Part shown: piece by piece, positions 1-5,369 of the stretch | Numbering within the stretch: position 1 is the first letter of the stretch | Layout: each line of letters begins with the position of its first letter | Assembly: GCA_030598355.1 (NCBI GenBank) | Contig: JAUVQD010000110.1 | Coordinates: forward strand, 1-5,369 | Source: Actinomycetes bacterium | GTDB lineage: Bacteria; Actinomycetota; Aquicultoria; CAJVYJ01; JAUVQD01 | DNA length: 5,369 nt | Reading direction: 5' to 3' | Notes under the pieces: generated by a model | The model's input: only the letters and a program-made list of their open reading frames with translations | Told to the model about the DNA's origin: nothing | The model's database searches: none | Position numbers and translations under genes: made by a program

Positions 1-264
1 GATTTTATCGGCATTCTATTTTACAGCATGCTTTTTATGATTCCCTTGATGATTCCCCCTATAGCCTTGTTTTTCCCTGGTAGCGCTTCGTTCTGGGTGA
101 AGCTTATTCCGTCATACGGATTAGTCCAAGCAATAGTCGGGGTTGTCACGTATGGTGAGGGATGGAGTGATGTAGCCTTGGATATCGGCATGCTACTCGC
201 TTGGTGCATCGTGCTGTTTGCGGCCGGATCGGTCATTTTGAAAAGAAAGGTTGAATCCTTATGA
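1..264 (+). CDS. ABC-2 type transporter permease, C-terminal part (5' end outside window)
   Basis: This is the last 87 residues of a membrane protein read in frame from base 1 and ending in TGA at 262-264; its start lies upstream of the window. Two hydrophobic spans are visible, one near residues 5-27 of the fragment (rich in Met, Ile, Pro and Phe) and one near 62-80, followed by a short basic tail KRKVESL. Between them is a stretch containing IPSYGLVQAI, which resembles the short segment before the last helix in ABC-2 (NatB/YhaP-like) permeases. The stop overlaps the start of a second, clearly ABC-2 type permease by four bases, so the two are almost certainly translated together and probably form a heteromeric membrane domain of one exporter. 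An ATP-binding subunit is expected upstream but cannot be seen. The substrate is unknown. The family call rests partly on context, because only the tail is present. Confidence 0.75.
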   Translation, partial: DFIGILFYSMLFMIPLMIPPIALFFPGSASFWVKLIPSYGLVQAIVGVVTYGEGWSDVALDIGMLLAWCIVLFAAGSVILKRKVESL

Positions 265-1325
265 GCCTAACCCGCAGCCTCAAGATAATGGCCAGAGATC
301 TCAAAATGGGACCCCGATCCCCGATCTTTTTCTATGCAATCCTTTTCCCAATCGCCATGACCTTTGTCGTAACGATCGTCTTCGGCAGTTTATTTGAACC
401 TGTACCGCGGTTTGGGATTGTAGATGAAGGCAACTCTGTGATAGCCAAGGAAGCCCGGAAGCTACCTGGAGTTGAAGTAACTTTTCTGAAATCTGCGTCA
501 GAGCTAAAAGATATGGTCAGAGCCAATGATTTTGACGCTGGCCTGGTACTTCAAAAGGATTTTGATGAATCACTCCGCGCAGGCAAGAAACCAAAATTAA
601 ATTTCTTTTTCGGCGGCGAGAGCTTGGCTTCAAACCGATTAATACTAGCTTCCTCAACGTTTGAGATGGTCCGCCAAGCAGAAGGCTCAATCGCCCCCGT
701 CACAATCAAATTGACAACAACAGGGGGCCAGTCGGTTCCGCTCGAATCCCGCCTCCTGCCGCTACTTGTCATGTACGCTGTCCTCATTGCCGGTCTTTTT
801 GTTCCGGCCGCGAGTCTCGTTGAGGAAAGAGAGAAGAAAACGATCGAGGCCGTATTGGTGACCCCTGTGCAGATGCCAGATATTCTGGCCGGCAAAGCCG
901 GTTTGGGCGTGGTTCTAGCAATGGCGACAGGAATCATGACGCTTATCTTAAATAATGCCCTCGGCGTTAATCCCGGAGCGCTTATCATCGTGCTGTTTTT
1001 AGCGTCGCTTATGTCCGCGGAATTCGGTCTGATATTGGGTTCGCTAGCTAAAGACACCAATACCTTATTTACTTTTATTAAGTCTATTGGCGCTCTTTTG
1101 ATCGCGCCTGTTATCTTCATTATTTGGCCCGGTCTCCCCCAGTGGATCGCCAAGATCTTTCCGACCTATTACTTTCTTTCGCCCCTCTATGAAATAGCGA
1201 TAAAAGATTCATCCCTTGGGCAGGTGGCTCTAGACTTAGGTATCGGCTTTGGCATTTGCGCGGTATTTATTCCGATTGTTTGGAAGTTCGGCCAAAGAAT
1301 GGAGCTGAAAATAGGATCAAGCTAG
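261..1325 (+). CDS. ABC-2 type transporter permease, complete (354 aa)
   Basis: This is an integral membrane subunit of an ABC exporter in the cytoplasmic membrane. The layout is typical of the NatB/YhaP-like ABC-2 family: one N-terminal helix (about residues 22-44), a soluble loop of about 120 residues (about 46-164) expected on the outer face, then five more helices (about 165-187, 213-233, 238-262, 270-290, 322-343). The motif EEREKKTIEAVLVTP (188-202) between the second and third helices is the characteristic ABC-2 cytoplasmic segment of the E-R-E-x(2)-T-x-E-x-L-x-x-T-P type. The length is normal for the family. The ATG at 261 overlaps the upstream stop as ATGA; an AAAGG at 246-250 is about 10 bases ahead, and translational coupling is likely. 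The stop is TAG. The tandem permeases suggest a heterodimeric pore served by an ATPase encoded upstream. Similar systems export sodium, peptides or drugs, and nothing here decides the substrate. Confidence 0.9.
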   Translation: MSLTRSLKIMARDLKMGPRSPIFFYAILFPIAMTFVVTIVFGSLFEPVPRFGIVDEGNSVIAKEARKLPGVEVTFLKSASELKDMVRANDFDAGLVLQKDFDESLRAGKKPKLNFFFGGESLASNRLILASSTFEMVRQAEGSIAPVTIKLTTTGGQSVPLESRLLPLLVMYAVLIAGLFVPAASLVEEREKKTIEAVLVTPVQMPDILAGKAGLGVVLAMATGIMTLILNNALGVNPGALIIVLFLASLMSAEFGLILGSLAKDTNTLFTFIKSIGALLIAPVIFIIWPGLPQWIAKIFPTYYFLSPLYEIAIKDSSLGQVALDLGIGFGICAVFIPIVWKFGQRMELKIGSS

Positions 1326-1372
1326 GACTTGGACTGGAAAACGCCGCAGACAGGATTTTAGATCGCGTTCAC

Positions 1373-2320
1373 TCAGGCGGCTCGACGACGGTCATCAATC
1401 TTGCTCGTCCTTCTCTCCGTTGCAATCGCCTCATCCTTGCCAAAGGGGTGTCCGCCAAAGCCGTGGCGAATCATAGCAATTGCCCGGTAAGCGTCACTTT
1501 CCTTGGTTCTTGACCTAAACAGCTCGATAACAGACTGGGTGATAACGGGAATCGGTATCTCACGATCAAGCGCTTCCTGAACCAACCAATTAACCTCGCC
1601 GGTATCCTCAATGTACGATGGAACAGCCCGCATGTCTTTTATCTCGTCCAAACCTTTAGCCATGAGCTCAACAAGCCAACCACGGATGACAGACCCGTGA
1701 GACCAATTTTGAAAGATATCATGCAGATTAATTTTAAAGTCACTGCGTTTAAGAAGCTCTACACCCTCTCCAATTGCTTGAAGCATGCCGAATTCTATAC
1801 CGTTGTGGACCAGCTTCACAAAATGACCACTACCAGCTTTACCGGCATGAACATAACCACCCTCTACCGCAAGTGTTGTAAGGAGAGGCTCGCACAATCT
1901 AGCTGCGTCATCAGTTCCGCCAATCATAAAACAAGCTCCGTTGCGAGCTCCCTCGAGACCTCCGCTCGTACCACAATCAACAAAATTAATCTTTTGCTCG
2001 GATACCTCGGCTGCCCGTCTAATTGAATCTTTGTAATACGAGTTTCCCCCGTCCATGATGACATCGCCTTCATCAAGATAGGGAATAAGCTCATTGATAA
2101 CCTTATCGACCGTAGCGCCCGCGGGAAGCGAAAGATATATGATTCGCGGCGGCGTGAGCGAGCCGACAAAATCTCCATACCCTTCCTCAATGTTCACACC
2201 GGCTGTCAAAAGATCCGGCCTGGGTGTCCGGGTCTTACCGACTACATGAATTCCTTTGTCAACACACTGAAGTGCGAGATTTCCACCCATTTTGCCTAAA
2301 CCAATGATTCCAAGTTCCAT
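1373..2320 (-). CDS. gnd: 6-phosphogluconate dehydrogenase, decarboxylating, short type (315 aa)
   Basis: This cytoplasmic pentose-phosphate enzyme oxidises and decarboxylates 6-phosphogluconate to ribulose 5-phosphate. From the ATG, the N-terminal Rossmann domain begins at once with GLGKMG (7-12). DGGNS (90-94) and GTSGG (117-121, usually GVSGG) follow, then the catalytic KLVHNGIEF (169-177) with the expected Lys169 and Asn173. The end has AIAMIRHGFGGHPFG. At about 315 residues it belongs to the short class (YqeC/GndA-like), not the 470-residue E. coli type. Two oddities: Phe177 stands where most family members have the substrate-phosphate-contacting Tyr, and the second-strand region reads VVGKTRTPRP, without the Asp common in NAD-dependent forms, which hints at NADP use. 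A GTG at 2329-2327 would add three residues, but AAAGGG is only one base from it and ten from the ATG, so I prefer the ATG. It converges on the permease gene with a 47-base gap. No zwf is visible beside it. Confidence 0.95.
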   Translation of the reverse strand: MELGIIGLGKMGGNLALQCVDKGIHVVGKTRTPRPDLLTAGVNIEEGYGDFVGSLTPPRIIYLSLPAGATVDKVINELIPYLDEGDVIMDGGNSYYKDSIRRAAEVSEQKINFVDCGTSGGLEGARNGACFMIGGTDDAARLCEPLLTTLAVEGGYVHAGKAGSGHFVKLVHNGIEFGMLQAIGEGVELLKRSDFKINLHDIFQNWSHGSVIRGWLVELMAKGLDEIKDMRAVPSYIEDTGEVNWLVQEALDREIPIPVITQSVIELFRSRTKESDAYRAIAMIRHGFGGHPFGKDEAIATERRTSKIDDRRRAA

Positions 2321-2461
2321 ATATCTCACGCCCTTTGATCTTTTTTAAATTTTTTCGACCAGGGCTTATTTACCCAAAGCTCCTCTTTTCTTTAAACACC
2401 AAGATTATTTCGGGAAACGTCCTCGCCGTAGTATAATGAGTGCCTTCTTTCAGAAAAGAAA
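2321..2461. promoter_or_regulatory. Intergenic region between divergent gnd and CYCGC-protein genes
   Basis: This 141-base AT-rich gap holds the leaders of two divergent genes. It contains a T6-A3-T6 tract at 2341-2355 (an A-tract in the gnd direction), a weak AAAGGG ribosome-binding candidate for gnd (2331-2336 on the minus strand), and a TATAAT box for the rightward gene at 2432-2437. I found no convincing -35/-10 pair for gnd and no clear operator palindrome or terminator. Confidence 0.6.
2432..2437 (+). promoter_or_regulatory. Probable sigma-70 -10 box for the CYCGC-protein gene
   Basis: A perfect TATAAT lies 24 bases before the ATG at 2462, so transcription would start near 2444 and leave a leader of under 20 bases. 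The -35 region is poor: the best matches near 2408-2414 fit only two of six consensus positions, and there is no extended -10 TG. This suggests a weak or activator-dependent promoter. The ribosome-binding site in this short leader is also weak (AGAAAAGAAA). Confidence 0.5.
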
Positions 2462-3040
2462 ATGATGGGAAAACAGGGGAAAAAACCCGGAACCAAAAAG
2501 AGTATTGAGCAGAAAAAAGAGAAAAAACCGCGCTGGCGAAGCTTACTCGGTGTCTCGCTTTTGGTCGTTGGAGTCTCAATTCTTGCCTGGGTAGGCGTTT
2601 CCGAATTTGGCGCTGCAGATCAAAAAAAGGCAGACAAATTAGTTGAATCAACCGAAGATGAGCCAATTAAAATCACGACTGAAACGACCACAGATATCCC
2701 CGATACTTCAAAACCTACACCTCTCGGCGTCTTGCCTGATTTTGTTGGCGAATCCAATGATGACGTCAAAAAAGCATATAAATTCGCCTCGGATGCAAAA
2801 AGCCACGTAGCGCTGAAAGCCTCGGCTTGCTATTGCGGTTGCCAAGGGGGAAGTACGCACACCAGTTTGTTTGATTGCTATGTCTCGAGCCTGCTCCCGG
2901 ACGATCAAGTAATCTACAGTAAGCACGCCAAGAGTTGTGGCCTGTGCATTGCCGAAGCCTTATCTGTCGAGGAATGGTTGGCTGAAGGCAAAAGCATAGA
3001 AGAAATCAGCAAAATGATTGACGAGAAATACAAAAAATAG
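2462..3040 (+). CDS. Membrane-anchored cysteine-rich protein with PCYCGC-family motif (192 aa)
   Basis: This matches the PCYCGC-motif family first noted in Bacillus (unknown function, usually lipoproteins). A lysine-rich cytoplasmic tail (1-25) leads into one hydrophobic span (about 27-46), then a Thr/Pro/Glu-rich linker (about 55-90) and a conserved C-terminal domain (about 95-192). The domain carries CYCGC (123-127), His133, Cys139 and H-x(3)-CGLC (His155, Cys159, Cys162), and ends with GKSIEEISKMIDEKY, as in Bacillus members. The residue before CYCGC is Ala instead of Pro. No lipobox cysteine follows the hydrophobic span, so it is probably a type II anchored protein facing the outside, not a lipoprotein. 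The Cys/His set suggests metal or redox binding, but this is inference. Start codons ATG ATG sit side by side at 2462 and 2465, and either is possible. It stands alone on its strand, diverges from gnd and converges on the antiporter with four bases between stops. Confidence 0.88.
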   Translation: MMGKQGKKPGTKKSIEQKKEKKPRWRSLLGVSLLVVGVSILAWVGVSEFGAADQKKADKLVESTEDEPIKITTETTTDIPDTSKPTPLGVLPDFVGESNDDVKKAYKFASDAKSHVALKASACYCGCQGGSTHTSLFDCYVSSLLPDDQVIYSKHAKSCGLCIAEALSVEEWLAEGKSIEEISKMIDEKYKK

Positions 3041-3044
3041 CATT

Positions 3045-4883
3045 TTAGCTTCTTGAGCGAGAAAGAAGTGTTTCCTCTTCTTTTGTAAGTTTCTCATCAA
3101 GCGGATCAACCAGGCTAATAAGTTTGTGACCTGGCTGCGGCAATATGGTCGTATCTGAACTAAAAACCTTGAGCTCATTTGAGTTGTTTATTAAGAACAA
3201 CGGCACGCCCGCATCTCCATACAAGCTCTTGTAATCCTCAAAATCAAATTCATCAGTTATTCTATTTACTTTAACTACCGCGCCTTTCGCGAACCTCTGA
3301 GATAAATATTGGTACGTGGCTTTATCTGAAAACAATGAACGACCCTGCAAATGGCGCGAAACATTTTCTTTCTGCATTTGATTATCTTTTGGTGCCAGCT
3401 GATAAGTGTTCGCCCGCCCGAAAATGTGAGCAAAATGGAGCGCGGCCAGCGAGTTAATCTCGTCATTTGCCGTTGTCGCCAGTAAGTACCCTATGCCTTC
3501 GAGCTCGATCGTGTTCACAGCCTTCTCCGATAAGACATTTCCTAAATAGGTTGATATCCCGGACATTCGCGCATTGCTGGCGTTTTCTCGATTACTATCA
3601 GCCAATCTGACTTCAAAACCTTGATCTTGAACAACCTTGGCAACTTGTTGCGTCCATGGCTGCGCCCCCACAATAAGCAAGCCCTGGGGATTAGGTTGCG
3701 CAACCTTCAATCGGTGGGCCACCCAGGAAGCGCTAATACTATAGATGGTAACCGTGCCCACAATCACAATAAATGTTAGCGGCACTAATCGCTCGGCCTG
3801 AGGGTAATCAGCAGCCGCCAATTCCAAAGCGAAAATAGAGGCAACTGACGCGGCCACAATGCCGCGAGGCGCCATCCAGGCCAAAAAGAACCTCTCCTTC
3901 CATTTGAAGTCCCGCCCCCAAGTGACTGCCAACACCGCCAGCGGTCTCGCTACAAATATCAGAATCCCCAGAAAAACCAAACTCTCCAAATTTATCTGGC
4001 TAAGATCCGCTAATTTAAGTCTGGCGGCGAGCATAATAAATATGCCGGAGATAAGAAGCACCCTGAGGTTTTCTTTGAACTCAACAATATGCCTGATAGA
4101 TACCATTTTTTGACTAGCTAAGGCGATACCCATCACGGTTACCGCCAAAAGTCCCGATTCGGAGTGGAGCAGGTTAGAGATCGTAAAAGTCGCCACTACA
4201 ACCATCAAGGAAACCGGATTTTGCAGAAAGTCGGGCACCCAGTAGCGCCTAATAAAAAGGACCATGATCGCCGCGGATACGGCTCCGATGACAGAGCCAA
4301 TTAGAATTGTTTTTAAAATAAAAACAGAAGCGACGCTAGTTATTGCCTCTACCTCGCCGGCTAAAAGCGCCTCGTACACAAGAACCGCGAGCATCGCCCC
4401 CACAGGATCAATAACAATTCCTTCCCACTTCAGAATTGAATTGAGTTTTTTGGCGGGACGAACGTGTCGGAGCAGCGGTCCGACAACAGTCGGGCCGGTG
4501 ACCACCAGTATGGCGCCTAGTAAAACCGAAAGCCCGAGATCAAGTCCGAGTAAATAGTAAGCTGCAGTTGAACCTATCGACCACGTAATAATGGCACCGA
4601 CGCTGACAAGCCCCAGAACGACGCGACCGACATTGGCAAGTTCCCTGACGTTTAAGCTTAAGCCACCCTCAAAAAGAATTATGGCAACAGACATTGAGAC
4701 AACGGGAAACAAAAGCTCACCGAAGACCGCGTCCGGGTTGACGACTTTCAGTACAGGACCAATCAGAAAACCGAAGATCAAAAGAATAAGTATGGAGGGA
4801 ATTCTCAAACGCCACGCCAACCACTGGGCCCCAATTCCGGCTACAATGATGAGCGAAATTCCCACTAAAATATTTTCAGTCAA
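3045..4883 (-). CDS. CPA-type Na+(K+)/H+ antiporter with C-terminal RCK/TrkA-type domain (612 aa)
   Basis: This cytoplasmic-membrane exchanger moves protons against sodium or potassium and serves pH and ion balance. Residues 1-395 form the exchanger domain, with many helices and family landmarks FEGG (71-74), TGPTVVGPLL (129-138), WEGIVIDPVGA (153-163) and WMAPRGIVAASVA (336-348). Asp159 is the likely ion-binding acid. The usual CPA1 Asn-Asp pair reads Ile-Asp here, and the discontinuous-helix motif reads TGP instead of TDP. Residues about 400-495 resemble a TrkA-N/RCK Rossmann fold (GLLIVGAQPW, then RLADSN with Asp429), with a degenerate glycine loop. A further soluble segment (about 510-597) precedes the end. 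The start is TTG at 4883, supported by CGGGAG five bases ahead and by fit to the family N-terminus. The gene has its own promoter about 30-58 bases upstream and ends four bases from the convergent CYCGC gene. The exact cation cannot be told from sequence. Confidence 0.93.
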   Translation of the reverse strand: MTENILVGISLIIVAGIGAQWLAWRLRIPSILILLIFGFLIGPVLKVVNPDAVFGELLFPVVSMSVAIILFEGGLSLNVRELANVGRVVLGLVSVGAIITWSIGSTAAYYLLGLDLGLSVLLGAILVVTGPTVVGPLLRHVRPAKKLNSILKWEGIVIDPVGAMLAVLVYEALLAGEVEAITSVASVFILKTILIGSVIGAVSAAIMVLFIRRYWVPDFLQNPVSLMVVVATFTISNLLHSESGLLAVTVMGIALASQKMVSIRHIVEFKENLRVLLISGIFIMLAARLKLADLSQINLESLVFLGILIFVARPLAVLAVTWGRDFKWKERFFLAWMAPRGIVAASVASIFALELAAADYPQAERLVPLTFIVIVGTVTIYSISASWVAHRLKVAQPNPQGLLIVGAQPWTQQVAKVVQDQGFEVRLADSNRENASNARMSGISTYLGNVLSEKAVNTIELEGIGYLLATTANDEINSLAALHFAHIFGRANTYQLAPKDNQMQKENVSRHLQGRSLFSDKATYQYLSQRFAKGAVVKVNRITDEFDFEDYKSLYGDAGVPLFLINNSNELKVFSSDTTILPQPGHKLISLVDPLDEKLTKEEETLLSRSRS

Positions 4884-4888
4884 GGTTG

Positions 4889-4894
4889 CTCCCG
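4889..4894 (-). promoter_or_regulatory. Ribosome-binding site deciding the TTG start of the antiporter
   Basis: On the minus strand CGGGAG lies five bases before TTG at 4883-4881. No ATG occurs near the protein's N-terminus, so this Shine-Dalgarno match is the main support for TTG initiation. Confidence 0.75.
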
Positions 4895-4903
4895 AGAAAA
4901 CGT

Positions 4904-4926
4904 TTAGAATTGATCATACATTCTAA
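4904..4926. repeat. Inverted repeat over the antiporter -10 box, candidate operator
   Basis: Perfect 7-bp arms TTAGAAT (4904-4910) and ATTCTAA (4920-4926) flank a 9-bp spacer. The arm centres are 16 bp apart, about one and a half helical turns. The repeat encloses the whole TATGAT box and the predicted start site, so a protein bound here would block transcription. Arms this short occur by chance several times per 5 kb, so the support comes from position, not from sequence alone. Confidence 0.4.
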
Positions 4927-4941
4927 GATTTTACTGGTCAA
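4913..4941 (-). promoter_or_regulatory. Near-consensus sigma-70 promoter of the antiporter gene
   Basis: On the minus strand, TTGACC (4941-4936) and TATGAT (4918-4913) are separated by exactly 17 bases. Each box matches the consensus at five of six positions. Transcription would begin near 4906, giving a leader of about 23 bases that contains the CGGGAG ribosome-binding site. It lies in the 89-base gap after the small membrane-protein gene, so the antiporter need not depend on read-through from phoU. Confidence 0.75.
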
Positions 4942-4948
4942 ACGTCTA

Positions 4949-4964
4949 TTGGCGAGGCCACCAA
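4949..4964 (-). terminator. Small hairpin after the 82-aa gene, possible weak terminator
   Basis: Read on the minus strand, TTGGTG and CGCCAA can pair over six positions (one G-U) around a GCCT loop, starting nine bases after the small gene's stop. No T-run follows (TAGACGTTT), so intrinsic termination would be weak. It sits just upstream of the antiporter -35 box and may only partly insulate the two units. Confidence 0.25.
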
Positions 4965-4972
4965 CGAAAGGT

Positions 4973-5221
4973 TTAAGGTACTAGTTCATCGGCAGAGGTC
5001 GACTTAGCACTACGGCTTTGAAGCGGGCGCCCTCTTAGCCATGCATATATAAAATAGATAGCGACGGCTAAAAACCCAAAACCAAAGATGAAACCAAAGG
5101 CTAAAATAATTAGAAGCTTAGGGTGTTTGCGAATGACTTCGAGTCGATTGTCTTCGATCAATTTTAATTGGTGCTCATTCTCATCTTTGCGCCACGGCAA
5201 AAAACTCGCTACTTCTCTCAT
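4973..5221 (-). CDS. Small single-span membrane protein of unknown function (82 aa)
   Basis: I do not recognise a family. The protein has a charged N-terminal third (about 1-34, with many Glu, Lys, Arg and His), one long hydrophobic span (about 35-61) and a basic, Ser-rich tail ending in ADELVP. The span holds glycines at 43, 47 and 49 (a GxxxG pattern), aromatic residues throughout and a Trp near its end, which may favour helix packing. Basic residues flank both sides, so topology is unclear. The sequence looks protein-like, not like a random frame, and lies on the same strand between phoU (55 bases upstream) and the antiporter (89 bases downstream). The ATG at 5221 is the only ATG that would keep the full length. 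It lacks a Shine-Dalgarno match (CAACCCT precedes it), so it may be poorly translated, coupled or started elsewhere. A role next to PhoU or the antiporter would be a guess. Confidence 0.6.
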   Translation of the reverse strand: MREVASFLPWRKDENEHQLKLIEDNRLEVIRKHPKLLIILAFGFIFGFGFLAVAIYFIYAWLRGRPLQSRSAKSTSADELVP

Positions 5222-5233
5222 AGGGTTGATATT

Positions 5234-5243
5234 GCCAATTGGC
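5234..5243. repeat. 10-bp perfect palindrome upstream of the 82-aa gene
   Basis: GCCAATTGGC reads the same on both strands and lies 12 bases before the ATG at 5221 in the phoU-side gap. It is too short to be convincing as an operator, and as an RNA hairpin it would have only three G-C pairs. It is recorded because it is the only symmetric element in this 55-base gap. Confidence 0.2.
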
Positions 5244-5276
5244 CGGTAAAATTAAACTAAAAGGCGCAGAAGATAT

Positions 5277-5369
5277 CTATCCAGGGAGATTCCCGGTACC
5301 CAAGTAATTGACCCAAATGGCAATATTTACCGCGTGATCTGCTATTCTTTCAAAATAACGTCCGGTTAA
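5277..5369 (-). CDS. phoU: Phosphate signalling protein PhoU, C-terminal end (5' part outside window)
   Basis: Thirty codons and a TAG stop (5279-5277) are read on the minus strand from the right edge; the rest lies beyond it. The sequence contains RYFERIADHAVNIAIWV, the hallmark of the last helix of PhoU, where the E-R-(I)-x-D-H-x-x-N-I metal-contacting motif (usually ERIGDHATNIAEWV) is highly conserved. Gly is replaced by Ala before the Asp, and Glu by Ile before the Trp. PhoU is a cytoplasmic helical-bundle protein that restrains the PhoR kinase and the PstSCAB phosphate importer; pst genes would be expected farther upstream, outside the window. A PhoU-like domain at the end of an Na/phosphate cotransporter is an alternative, but the close motif match and the ending soon after it favour PhoU proper. 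Confidence 0.85.
   Translation of the reverse strand, partial: LTGRYFERIADHAVNIAIWVNYLGTGNLPG

Noticed and set aside
551..1153. 200-codon open frame on the minus strand inside the second permease gene
   Set aside because: It is a shadow of the permease frame; the translation is Ser/Thr/Arg-rich with no recognisable domain, while the forward frame is a clear ABC-2 protein.
1697..2026. Plus-strand 109-codon open frame antisense to gnd
   Set aside because: The minus-strand frame carries all the 6-phosphogluconate dehydrogenase motifs; the plus frame has no coherent features.
2341..2355. T6-A3-T6 tract upstream of gnd as a terminator or operator
   Set aside because: There is no GC-rich stem ahead of it on either strand; it is better read as an AT-rich leader or promoter-proximal tract.
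2436..2465. Short ATG-to-TGA upstream ORF overlapping the start of the CYCGC gene
   Set aside because: Its ATG lies within the predicted TATAAT box, so it would be upstream of the transcript start and not translated.
3061..3084. AAAGAAG/CTTCTTT 7-bp inverted repeat about 20 bases after the CYCGC gene, as a rightward terminator
   Set aside because: The stem is mostly A-T, the T-run is part of the stem, and it lies in the Glu/Leu-coding end of the antiporter where purine-rich codons explain it.
4591..4926. Plus-strand 111-codon open frame, and similar ones at 3859-4113 and 4264-4557, antisense to the antiporter
   Set aside because: They are Thr/Ser/Pro/Lys-rich mirror frames of a membrane protein and lack family matches or ribosome-binding sites.
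5281..5300. GGGA-ATC-TCCC hairpin near the end of phoU as a terminator
   Set aside because: It has only four pairs, a three-base loop, no T-run, and lies before the stop codon within coding sequence.

Overview
This window is ordinary bacterial chromosome, densely coding, with moderate GC content and ATG, GTG and TTG all plausible as starts. The standard genetic code fits: TGA ends two of the genes, and every protein reads through cleanly. No RNA gene, CRISPR array, insertion sequence or phage gene is visible. The host cannot be placed firmly. The mix of a short (about 315 aa) 6-phosphogluconate dehydrogenase, a CYCGC-motif membrane protein and a TTG-started antiporter would fit a Gram-positive, Chloroflexota-like or Patescibacteria-like bacterium, but this is a low-confidence inference.

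Left part (1-1325, + strand): the tail of one ABC-2 type membrane permease overlaps, through ATGA, a second complete ABC-2 permease. They look like the two membrane subunits of one exporter whose ATPase gene would lie upstream of the window. Next, on the minus strand and convergent, is a 6-phosphogluconate dehydrogenase (1373-2320). A 141-base gap follows (2321-2461), holding a good -10 box for a rightward gene: a membrane-anchored cysteine-rich protein of the PCYCGC family (2462-3040).

Right part (3045-5369, all minus strand): read leftward from the right edge, it holds the C-terminal 30 codons of a PhoU phosphate-signalling protein, a small single-span membrane protein of unknown function, and a 612-aa CPA-type sodium(potassium)/proton antiporter with a cytoplasmic RCK/TrkA-type module. 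The antiporter has its own near-consensus sigma-70 promoter, with a perfect 7-bp inverted repeat laid across the -10 box. It ends four bases from the end of the cysteine-rich gene, so the two are convergent.

The genes do not form one obvious pathway: they are an exporter, a pentose-phosphate enzyme, an envelope Cys protein, an ion antiporter and phosphate control. I see no convincing new multi-gene system. The best leads are the candidate operator over the antiporter promoter, the unknown 82-aa membrane protein between phoU and the antiporter, and the variant CYCGC protein.
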